This document shows positions 54,293 to 64,000 of a stretch of 64,000 bases of DNA, in pieces; the first letter of the stretch is position 1; each line of letters begins with the position of its first letter. Both the position numbers and the translations under genes were made by a program. The notes under the pieces are model-generated. The model saw nothing but the letters and a program-made list of their open reading frames with translations, did no database searches and had not been told where the DNA came from. Location of the stretch: positions 62,001-126,000 of the forward strand of contig JARGXX010000014.1 of the NCBI GenBank assembly GCA_030374765.1, written 5' to 3'. Origin of the DNA: Agarophyton chilense. Lineage: Eukaryota; Rhodophyta; Florideophyceae; Gracilariales; Gracilariaceae.

Positions 54293-54305
54293 GGTTATGG
54301 GCCTA
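54293..54305 (+). promoter_or_regulatory. Copia-C primer-binding site (initiator tRNA-Met anticodon arm)
   Basis: GGTTATGGGCCTA, continued by GC, matches the complement of the initiator tRNA-Met anticodon arm with one change (C to T), as in Copia-D. Confidence 0.7.
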
Positions 54306-55463
54306 GCCCCGCTGACATCTGCCGTCAAATTCCGTTTGTCCCCACTCTCCCGCACCGTTGTATACCCGCTCTGTCGTATCGTTTTCGTTGTTTCGTTTCG
54401 ATTTCGCTTCATTTCGCCGTCGCCGAGTTGGGTGTCTTGATTGCTGTACTTAATCGGTGTTGATATCTGTGTTATGTTTTTGGTTGGCGTTCTTTCCGAA
54501 AAGCGTCTTGGCGGTCGTGGTTCGACGTGTTTTATGGTTTATTTTTTGCTTTGGGACTTTGTTTTGGCCGTCGTTGTCGATTTCATTCTGCTTCGCGTTC
54601 TGTTCTTGTTAGAGTCGCCCCTTTTTTGTTTCGTCTTTGGAACCCCGTGTGGTTTTCGTGTTAGTTCTTCGGGGTGCGACTCTTGTTTCGCTGAAGTCTG
54701 AGCCTTCTGTTTTGGGCTCAGAAATCGTTTGTGTTTGGTCATCATCTTTATCCAGTGCGACGGGGAGGTTAGCCTGGTGGCTTGAACAAAAGCAGGTGTT
54801 CCCTCAAGCGGGCTCCCCGATGGCTCTTTTTAGAGTGGATAACAGTGACGATCGGTAAGAGCTGGTGAGAACCCCGGGTGCATCTGTGGACGGGGTGCCG
54901 TTGCGTACTGCATCCGGTAGGGTTGTTGAATTTGTTTATGAGCCTGGCATTTTTAGTGGGCGATTGGACTGTCGGAACAGGTACTATAAAGAGCTTTTGA
55001 TCCGTGCTAAACGGGGAGGCTACGTTCTGCAGGCTGAACTCCTTTTCAGGATCAAGCCACGTGCAATCTGCATTGGTTGCGCGTCAGGAACGTACTTTGG
55101 GTGTTGAAGTAGCTTCGCTTTCAAGGTTGCACAAGTTCTTGCAAGAGGTCAGGGAGGGTTAAAATGGTGGAGGCATATCCTTGGTCACAAGCCATTTAAT
55201 GGACGCCTCGTAGGGAGCAACGCGCCTTCTTCCTTTAGCGTGAGAGAAGGTAGACTGCAGAAACCTTCATCTACCCAAAAAAGCTTTGGAAGCCAGGGGT
55301 CCAACTCCCTTGGGCAGCGGTTATAGGAAGCCGTGCCATTGCGCCGACTGACTCTTTTCAGGTCAATCTTTGAATTTTTTTATTGTTGTTCTATTTAGTT
55401 TTGCCGTTGTCGTGTTTTGTGTTTACTCCGTGAGATCCACACCCCATTCAAGCGAATGTCGCT
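54306..55463 (+). other. Copia-C leader, GT-rich, with an unexplained open frame
   Basis: About 1.15 kb between the primer site and gag. The first part (54420-54720) is strongly T/G-biased. From 54637 to 55107 one frame is open apart from a single stop at 54856-54858. It includes AWWLEQKQVFPQAGSPMALF, GASVDGVPLRTASGRVVEF and LDCRNRYYKELLIRAKRGG, which looks protein-like but matches no family I know. Confidence 0.4.
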
Positions 55464-56165
55464 ATGGACTCGTTCAGTGGCGTGGAGATGGAAAAGCTTG
55501 GTGAGGGCAACTTCCATGTTTGGAAGCAGAAAATAGAGCTGTTACTTGCGCCCAAAGACCTTGACGAACATCTGAGCTCAACGAGACCCACCGACGGAGA
55601 GGAGCTTTCAACGTGGAGGAAGTACGATGAAAACGCTAGAGCTATCATCTGACTGAGCCTCAATGACGATCATTTGGATCACGTCATTGAAAGCAAAAGT
55701 GTCGCATATATATATGTAGAGGGCGATTTGCGATGTGTTTCAGAGCAATTCTTTACTGAACAGAATCAACTCCAGACGTTCTTTCTAAAACTCCAGGATG
55801 CGTGACGAGTAGAAAAAGCTACAGTTTATCAATAGTGTTCGACATTTTGCGTCAGACATGAAAAGCATGGACGTCATCATTGAGGAGGAAGAAATTGTCA
55901 TAGCTATTCTGTTTGGGCTGCCTGAACGCTTTGAGCACCTGATTGTCGCAATCGATACTACCATATGTGACCGTCCACTCACTCTCGAATTCGCCAAGAG
56001 TCGTTTTCTGCAAGAACAGCAGCTCATAATGGATCGCACGAAAGACGAATCTGTAAATGACGCCACCTTAGTAGGCAGAAACCTGCGATGGAAGTCGATT
56101 GCGTGTTTGTTGTGGCAAAAAGGGTCATATCCGGAGAAACTGCGTCAAGAAGCAATGCGATGAGG
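55464..56165 (+). pseudogene. Copia-C gag
   Basis: MDSFSGVEMEKLGEGNFHVW then KQKIELLLAPKDLDEHL is the start of a copia gag (UBN2/DUF4219-like). ARAII-stop-LSLNDDHLDHVIES follows, and then in another frame IVIAILFGLPERFEHLIVAI with DRPLTLEFAKSRFLQEQ. The zinc knuckle CCGKKGHIRRNC sits at 56105-56146, with its His and last Cys intact but its first Cys displaced by an indel. Confidence 0.8.
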
Positions 56166-56249
56166 CCAAAAAGGATCCAGAATCGTCTGCTAACACAAGT
56201 TTTCACTCCGCACTCTGCGACCAGGGCGGCGAAGATGATGATGATTCCT

Positions 56250-57888
56250 ATCTAGTTTGTCTCATTGCGACCATTTTGCACAAGGCCACCAATAGCCAGT
56301 GGATCGTGGACTCTGGCGCAATTGCACACATTACTCATTACAAATCAATGCTTCAGTCCTATGAAAACACAGAATGTCTTCCGGTGTTAGTATTGGCATT
56401 GATTGCAAACTTGAGTCTTGTGGACAAGGCTGTGTTGAGCTAGACCTCGCAGTTGATGGTTCGAAGCGCATGTCCAGACTCAACCCAGTTGTGCACGTAC
56501 CTGGTTTAAGGTACCACCTGTTGTCAGTTTCAGCATTTTGGGACATGGGAGCGCATGTTGTGTTTAACAGGCTTCATGTGAATGAATACAAGGGCTCCGA
56601 ATTCATTGCTCATGGCAGTCGCATCAAAGGTTTGTACCACCTTCGCACTACTTCTGATCAGCTCACACATCGAGGTATCGCACTGCCGTCCGACTTATCT
56701 CTGTTGCATGCTAGAATGGCTCATGTGAATGAAGATTGTATCATGAAAATGGCTCGCAACAGTTTTGTATCTGGTCTTAATGTGAACTTGAAGCAGAATA
56801 TGTATTTGTGCGATTGGTGTGTAGTAGACCAAATCACGCGCGCTCCTACTCTCAAGCAAGGAGGCAACGCGCAACAAAGCTCTTCGAAGTGGTTTACTCG
56901 GACGTTTCTGGTTCAATGGAGCTAGCTTACTTCGGAGGCTCGGGTTATTTTGTCACATTCATAGATGAGTACAGTAGGTACTGCTACGTTTACATGCTCA
57001 AGACCAAAGATGAGGTGTTTCGGATGTTTATTCAGAGGCTCAAGTTCGTGCAGAACGAAACAGGAACAGAAGTGAAAACCGTCACCGCAGGTGAGAATGT
57101 GCTACTTGCATTACACATAGACAAAGATGGTGAATATTTTTCTCGAAAGTTTTCTGCAGAATTAGAACATCTCGGTGTTGAACATCAGCGAACTGTGCCG
57201 TACAACCCACACCAGAACATGCTCGCCGAAAGGTTCAACCGCACACTCATGGACATGGCCCTCTCGAGTCACTTGCAAAGCATTGCCGAGCGATGTAACA
57301 CCATTTGAGCTCTGGAGTGGACGCAAGCCTGATCTCAGCAATCTGCCAGTCTTTAGAAGCAAGTGATGGTATAAGGTGGTGCACCACAAGCTGAAGAAAT
57401 TAGAGAAGCGCGCCAAGGAATCTGTCTTTATCGGAAACACTGCCGAGTGGCACGGATATAAGCTGTAGGATATGAATAAGAAGGAAAAAATAGTGTCACG
57501 GGATGTATAGTTTACTGAGCTGAACTGCACGGATGACCCGTTAAACAGTTTTGACAACTCTAACAATGTCGATGTTAAAGTTTCGGGTGAATCTGAGTCA
57601 AATGAACTCGAAAACTCTTCCACAGTTATTGATCCGGCACAAGAGGATCCCTGCACACCAACAACAGCATGTGATGGACCACTCGATCTTGAGACAGCCA
57701 AATCCCCAGTGGTAGAACACGTTGCTTCACCTGAACAAGAGACACAGTAATTGCGACGTTACACGCGCGAACGGAGTAAACAAACGTCTTGGTGGCGAGG
57801 AACCGCTCTGCTCACTGCCAGTGACGACATTCCCCCGTCATGTCGTGATGCAATGTCACGTGCCGATTCAAAGGCATGGACAAAAGCA
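56250..57888 (+). pseudogene. Copia-C protease and integrase
   Basis: The protease active site QWIVDSGAIAHITHY (56298-56343) is intact. Then, in another frame, comes VHVPGLRYHLLSVSAFWDMG. The pre-integrase zinc region is LLHARMAHVNEDC with CDWCVVDQITRAP. The integrase core (56808-57308) has VVYSDVSGSMELAYFGGSG (Asp), LHIDKDGEYFSRKFSAELEH (Asp) and MLAERFNRTLMDMAL (Glu). This is the only copia integrase here with a full D-D-E set. After that come ELWSGRKPDLSNLPVF and a Ser/Asn-rich linker. Frame changes and stops (near 57308, 57364, 57466, 57508) break it. Pol ends at the repeat C junction. Confidence 0.82.
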
Positions 57889-58568
57889 TTCAAAGGTCTT
57901 CTCTGAATCATCATATTCATTAATGAAACACCCTATTCATGGCGCTTTGTTTTTTGCTACAACTATTTATCATTTAACATTATTATCACGGTAGGAGTCT
58001 ATCGGCCCAGGATATTATCTTGAATATTTATATTGAGGAGTCCAAATTACAGTTGACATCAGCATATCTGACGAATTCGTCAAAAAATCGGAACGAGATA
58101 TACTTGAAACAACACTTAATCAACCCGTGTATAATAATTCGTTTTCTTTATCTAATATTTTATTATAATGGTACAGTTTATCATTATAAAGTAGTATTAA
58201 AATAAAGATCTAGTTGATTGATGATTGAGTTGATTCATGATCACAGCAAAACATATTACACAACACTGACAAATCGGACGAATATGTGGACTGGAGATCT
58301 ACCAAATACCTTTTATTTACATCTACCGAACATCTTAAGGACGTCTATAGGACATCTCAGAAGTCGGACCGACAGTCATGCTACATGCTATATAGTTTAG
58401 ATGTCCGGAACTAAAATCTTACGGGGTTCTCAAGGATATCAATGTGCTTCACGAAGCCCAAACTTGATCAACTATTTGTGTACAAAATATGGCCCAGAAA
58501 AAGTACTGCATGTGGGTCATCTACTTGTCCCAAATGCGAACATTAAGAGATGCTCCATATATGAACTT
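57889..58568 (+). repeat. Repeat C, copy 3 (uninterrupted)
   Basis: A full 680-base copy inserted into Copia-C pol. It is the unbroken reference for copy 2 (40430-40891 plus 46573-46803). It lacks repeat X on its left, so X and C are either separate units or this copy is 5'-truncated. No coding frame is shared. Confidence 0.85.
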
Positions 58569-60544
58569 ATAAAAGTGAACCAGATGCAATGAAAATGTGT
58601 CTCAAAAAAGTGTTAAATTTGATCACGTTCTGATTCACAGTTGCCGAAAACTAGGCCACCTCGTTTATTTTTTCTGTTGGAAATATGTTCAGAATCAGGT
58701 CTACCAGGTACCAAACAATTTTGTTGGACTCGCGACGAGATTAAAGCCACATTTAGCTCTCAATTTCTCCAGCAAAAGACCCAATAAGTCAGCTTATAGC
58801 CCAGAACAAGTTCGAATTAACACCGTAAGAGTTCTAAACTATTCATATATAGGTAGGTCTGTCCATATGTCGATCAGAACACTACCGCGCCTTGTGGCAA
58901 GCCAATATCGACGTCGCATGTAAAATGTAACGATGAATTTGCTTTATGGTTAGAAGATCCGCATCAGAGCAGTCAAATAATGAGAATTTCTGCGATTGTT
59001 AAAAGAGCTTCGGTGGGCTTAAATCCGTTAGAATTCAGAGCATAAGAACTGGCACATACTTTCATAAATTCAGAACCACTTTGAACGTGCAAGAGAGATA
59101 TCAAGTCTTCAAGGGGGTTTAGGAAGTGTGGGTACACTTGGCAGTGAGTGATATGCAGTTTAGTTTAAACATTAGTCGTGTAGAGAGTTGGCCACACTTG
59201 AGAAAAGAATATATTGATCTGTCCATTGCTGCTTTAGTAGAAGGATGAACGACATCGATATGGTTGCGGCGCCCTAAGATCTTGAGGGGGAGGAATGGTA
59301 GTGTGGTGGCAGACTGTGAAAGAGGAGAAGCATTAGAACGTTAGGACTCTGTCGCAGACTGGAATTACGAACTGGTGGACTTGAGAGAATTCGGAATGTT
59401 ACTTTCTGCTTTCCAGAACATTTGACTGGATCAATAATCTTAAACCTAAAAGACACCGACATGAGTTCTGATCACGCAGAGTCGGATCTGCGAAAAAGTC
59501 AAAAACATTGGAGAGGAATGGGCCTAATGGACATTACGGTGAATCATGCTGTTTCAAGTAGGTAAACTTACATGGTAGAGTTTTGAATTTTGCATTCTTT
59601 TCTTCGGAGATCAAGTTGGGCTGTGAAAAGTTCATAGCGGTGTATCAGTTTCAAACGGTGGCCCTCTGCAACGAGATATCGAAGGAAACGGAAGAAGTAT
59701 ATGTTTTGGGGAGTACTAGGCGCGCATGAGAGATTTTGCAATGTGAATTATATAAAGAGTGAGTCATAGGAAAACTTCGAAACCATACCAAGATCCAAAG
59801 AAATAGAACGACCGAAAACAAAGTGGTATGTCGCGCCATACGCAGGTTTAAAATAAACCTCTGGCATTGCGCACAGTAAGTTAAATTATTATCTAGTAAC
59901 CTACCCACACAAAAACAAACACAAACAGAGAAGATGAACTACCTGAAAAAAAAGTATGCAAAAGGATTCTAACCGCTTAAGAGGCATATGAATCAAATTA
60001 ATTCACATAAGTCGGCCCCGAAGGGAAGGGGCAGCAGAAGAATTTTTGATGCGAGAATGGACGAGCTTGATGTCTGTGTAACAGATGCTCTTACGGTTGA
60101 CGTTGCGGTTTCTGTTCTCGTAGTGCCTTGATTTCAGGCTACGTGGCTGATGACAGGTACAACCATGGTTTTCGTCTGCGGCTTCCAAGTGAGAATTGCT
60201 CGAGCCTGTGTTACCGTTTTGGTCATCCGAGTCTTCTAGATATGCTTCGAGTGTCCACGCTATGCAGAATTGTTTCGATGAGGAAACCTGTCCAAAATTC
60301 CTACGTCTGACTCAGGTAAAAAGAATTGACGGATAGCATCGGTTGAGTTCGTCCATTTGCCTTCGTAGGTGCACTTTTTCAAGCATGCGGGTCTTCCAAG
60401 ATACGCTCGCTAACCCTTCCAGACGAACATTTGTCACGAATTTTCTTCGTCTTTTCAGCCGTAGCATCTTTCGTGTCTCTTTGAATGTTTTTTTGATGAA
60501 CTCCGTCATAACCCAGCCATTTTGTTCATGCGCAGTGCTTTGAT
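58569..60544. other. 2 kb without an identifiable gene
   Basis: Plus 58597-58923 (IHSCRKLGHLVYFFCWKYVQ, ATRLKPHLALNFSSKRPN) and minus 60566-60312 (TFKETRKMLRLKRRRKF) are open but unrecognised. No repeat copy or RNA gene seen. Confidence 0.3.
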
Positions 60545-63500
60545 TCGTTAAAGAGAAAGACGTCACTCAGCTTGAGAAGCTGAACGACGAATACGTACAA
60601 CAGCGATCCTCATAATAGTTCCTTCTCCGAGCTCGGATAACTCATAAGGTTTCCTTGATGGACTTTAATAAAGTTTTCAATTTCTTTTCTGATGCTTACG
60701 CTGTTGGAAGATTTGATTAGAAGATGATAAGGGCCATAAAGAAGGATTTTCATCTTTCACAACCGTCACCAAATATAGCCAGAAATAAGCTGTGATGGAG
60801 AGTTCATGGAGGAAGCCGCATATATGTCTCTCTTCAGCAACCCTCGTCACATTTTTTATGCCGTAGTAGTACTCAAATGCACATTGTTCTGGTAGGACGC
60901 TATATGTAAAGGATTTCGGTTCGAGTTATTTTCATTTTGTTTTTCTGGGAACTGAGAAGAACATCGGTTACGTGTCATCATCGCAGAAAGACAAACCGTT
61001 TACCGAAGTGTAAACCTTGACAGTGTTCTCTGAGGGTTTTCAACAAGTCTGCACAACGCTGACCTAATTTTGTCTCCAAACTTCCACAATACAAACTCAG
61101 ATTGTTGTTCATCCTCATGACCACTGTTTGTGGCCTCTCTAAGATTTATAGGTGTTCCTCGAATAAGTGCCCAACTAAAATGTTTACACGATATAGGCAT
61201 CGGCGTTTTAGCTCTTTTCCTCCATAGACTAATTTTCCTCAAGCCTCAGCCACATATCATTGGCACATTGAGAGATGTTTCATATATCAGTTGCAAATGT
61301 CCCTGCCTTCAAAGAAAAATGGTCTCAAGACAGAAACCGATGAAGCATTTAGCAGTTGGCAAGTGCCTCGCCCTGGAATCACGTCTTTGCTGAATCCTAC
61401 CATCTCAAAAGCTCATTTATGATGCTCCACAACCAGAACGTCTTGGGGAAGTTGTGAGATATAAAAGTAGTATCGATTCGAGAATCCTGTCAGATACCAA
61501 GAATCAAGGTTACATGGACCTAAACAAACTATCTACTTCATCTTCTACAGCATCTTTCGCGAGCGACCTTTCATGTGGGGAAACTAAACATGTAGGATAC
61601 TGGAGTGAGGAAAGCAGAGTTTAGGGTAGCATAGTTTCCGGAAATTCAGATTTGGTCCGGCCCAGTTCGAGTTCTATCGGCAGGGAAAACAGGTCATGTA
61701 TGTGTACATAGAGGCGTGCAAGTCGTTCGGGACTTGAATATCAGCAAGCTGGTTTTGATGCCCCTGTAAAGAAATACATTGGAGAAGCTACACCATACAA
61801 AGGCTTTCTTTCCTCAGAAAGATACGGAAAGGCTTTCTGCGACCAGAAATGCTGCATTCTTTTTGCGTGTCTCCTATAACTTGTGAAAACCAAATTAACT
61901 TCAAGAAAAAGACGCTGCAAAACTTCTCTCGATATCCAGCTAGAAATGAGATTGTGCTAATTTCAAACCTGTCAATGTACATGGCGATCTTTTTATAGGC
62001 CGATTTGAAAACTACAGGCAAACAAAGGCTTGGGTATGCTTCGATCTATACTCAGGACATAGTTCCCTCGATTTACCAGTCGCATGCGTAAGGTACAGGA
62101 TCTCCTGTTGTACGGCGGGTGAAGGCATCTTAGTGCTCAGAAAGAACAACAATGTAACCGCCACAGTTGCGTGCCCAAAGAGCTTTCTGTTCTACCAGTT
62201 CAGATTGTTTTGTCTATTGTTGAGAACTGCCCGGTAAAACGGATATGTGCATATGAGATCCTCCAATCATATTTGAGTTACATCTTCTTTCTCCAATGAC
62301 CACAAGGAAGTGTTTTGTTCCCAGATATGGACCTTTCATAAGCATCACCGTTTCCCTTGTTATTTAACGAATTTAAATAAGCAGAATCAAGAGTCCTAGA
62401 ACTGTTACACTCCGCATTTTACCATTCTTCATTTTAATAACGGGCGAAAATCCGCTTCCTATATCGAAATGTCCGCTTCTTCGAATGGTCTTCGTAAAAG
62501 GGAACTTCTTTTTTTTCTAGCAAGAATGGTTTTGCAGCAGTTCTGCGCATATACTGCCTCCTCCAGGCGTTTGAAGAAACCGTTAAATCGAGAAGAATCT
62601 TCCAGATTCTATGATAATAGCAGGAAACAGAGAATCCAAGGGCAGCCATACACAGCCAACCAGGCGCAGGCAACCATTTCGTGAGGATGAAGTGCTCATC
62701 CCAGACTTGAAACGGAGCAGTTTGGTGCAAGGACCATACTTCTTCCAATTCCAAGGACGCTTCTGGCGAGTATGGATTCTTTGGAGAGCACCGAAATCTC
62801 CACAACAGAAACCGGGACTTCCCGTGGGATCCCGTTTATTCTTAACAGGGAGGGAGCGAAACATAGTGTACCGCTCGACCAGCTCTTCAGCGTCTACAAG
62901 GGAGGCGGAATACAGCTTTTGGGGTGGTCTGGTAGGATGTCGGTGTCAACTACTTGAGTGGCTTCGGCTCTTCAGCTGCGTAGACCCAATTTATATACAG
63001 GTGCGAAACAAATGGGTTTTCTCTCCTTGCCAACAATTTGTCCACCTCTGGGAAATTGCGCACTAGTCGGAAGTGGTTCGGTACCTGGTAGAAGAGAACG
63101 ATTTTCCTAGTTCCAAGTATTTGTATCGATATCTTGATACAGGAGCGAAATGGTTAGCGCAGCTGACCGCAGCGCTTCGAAGTTGCAAGACCATTTGTAT
63201 TATCCACCTCAAAGGTAAATGAAAACACCAACGACAGAGTTCGGATGGCGTACGTGTCCTTGAGCTTTAACGAAAAGGTGGTAGAGCTGGAAGACCCGTT
63301 GAGCGGAAAGCGGGCTAGAAGGACATTAATCGAAGATGATACTCGGTGTGGACTGGAAACGCAGACCTTTTTCGTAAAACGGAGTCAATCGCAGAAAAAG
63401 CCGATTATCTAATCGGCGTAGAAACACAGACATGGGGTCATCATTGTTCGAAAGCATCACGCAGGGCTCTTTAGCGGTGCCGGATGTGCTCGAAAAAGAA

Positions 63501-64000
63501 GACACGACAATCAATCCTAACTTGGCGAGAGCTGGACAAATGTTCGACACAATTAGCTGGATTCATTCAGGTCAAACGTTATGCCCCATTAAGAAGTGCT
63601 GGAAATAGTTCTTAGAAGTGGGTTTAGTTTTCAACACTGGAAAGCTCATAATCACTTCGCTATACCTTTGTCACAGAGTACTTGTTTCACTACTTTGTAG
63701 GGGATGTACACGTCTATTTCTGCTTGAAGCAGAAGTTCAAAGAATAATCCTAATGCGTCATATAAGAGATGCCTTATCAAAAGGCAAGTTCTGATTCATA
63801 GTTACCATCTAAGAATAGGTTTTGTTGAGCTTTTTCGAGATATATTGTTTATCAAGCTTCTTTCTTTTGTGAATTTTCTTTTCTTTTCTGCACATTGGGT
63901 CGGATTTAGTCAAAAGATTTGAAGGGTTTCGAGGTTGTACGTTTTTTCTTCTACTTCCTGCTTCCATAGATTGATTTCTTCGTATTAGATTTTTCAACTA
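60545..64000 (+). repeat. Repeat F, copy 2 (runs past the window edge)
   Basis: Collinear with 24057-27597 (see copy 1). Conserved plus-strand protein pieces: MVLQQFCAYTASSRRLKK (62525; copy 1 MVQQQFCVCTAARKRSKR at 26103), VNENTNDRVRMAYVSLSFNE then VVELEDPLSGKRARRTLI (63212-63315), and GSSLFESITQGSLAVPDVLE, KEDTTINPNLARAGQMFDTI, then WIHSGQTLCPIKKCW (63430-63600). This copy has longer open exon-like stretches than copy 1. Function unknown. Confidence 0.75.

Larger units (their letters stand above)
53901..57888 (+). mobile_element. Copia-C, Ty1/copia retrotransposon, 3' truncated by repeat C
   Basis: Begins a few bases after the right flank of Copia-B with a probable 5' LTR, then a primer-binding site, a long GT-rich leader, gag, protease and integrase. 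Pol breaks off at SRADSKAWTKAF, the start of the RT region, where repeat C begins at 57889. No RT, RNase H or 3' LTR is visible in the window. Confidence 0.75.

Noticed and set aside
54441..54701. Hydrophobic plus-strand frame that looks like a membrane protein
   Set aside because: It is the by-product of a T/G-rich leader (TTT, GTT, CTT codons read as Phe, Val, Leu) between the Copia-C primer site and gag.
62434..62864. Minus-strand frames in repeat F copy 2
   Set aside because: They are not conserved in copy 1, whereas several plus-strand pieces are, so the plus strand is the likelier coding strand.

Overview
This looks like nuclear DNA from a transposon-rich eukaryote. It has no bacterial-style operons. 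There are several LTR retrotransposons, DNA-transposon relics and decayed host genes of the Golgi trafficking machinery (zeta-COP, COG2), plus an NFX1/ZNFX1-type zinc-finger gene, and possible GT-AG introns of roughly 50-130 bp. A red alga or an oomycete-like protist would fit, but nothing in the window fixes the species. Nearly every reading frame carries stops or frameshifts, and many of the stops fit C-to-T or G-to-A changes. I therefore call most coding features pseudogenes.

Layout. 1-0.9 kb: end of a Ty3/gypsy pol (integrase and chromodomain), followed at 1.15-3.4 kb by a long antisense reading frame of unknown function. 4.1-5.7 kb: copies of three repeats (called R1, X and C here). 7.4-8.3 kb: a PIF/Harbinger-like transposase relic. 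9.8-10.7 kb: an unrecognised broken frame. 12.5-19.5 kb: a cluster of decayed host genes: a ZNFX1-like zinc-finger protein (minus), an acidic Ser-rich frame (plus), zeta-COP (minus) and COG2 (plus), the last two head to head. 24.1-27.6 kb and 60.5-64 kb: two diverged copies of one unidentified element of at least 3.4 kb (repeat F). 28.1-29.6 kb: R1 copy 2 and a Tc1/mariner relic. 29.6-35.7 kb: three copies of an Arg-rich, hairpin-ended element, one of them split by a GC-richer 1.7 kb insertion.

35.9-58.6 kb is a stack of Ty1/copia elements. Copia-D (36023-40429) and Copia-A (40892-46572) are both inserted in one older X-C repeat. Copia-B (46933-53892) follows, then Copia-C (53901-57888), whose pol is cut by another C repeat. 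LTR lengths match between ends (132/132, 345/344, about 208/208 bp). Three of the four copia elements carry a primer-binding site matching the anticodon arm of initiator tRNA-Met, as in half-tRNA priming of Drosophila copia.

Most striking feature: between pol and the 3' LTR of Copia-B, on the opposite strand, lies a gene whose protein begins with a histone H3-like N-terminal tail joined to a non-histone body. The gypsy element at the left edge also has a long antisense frame after pol, so this design may recur.
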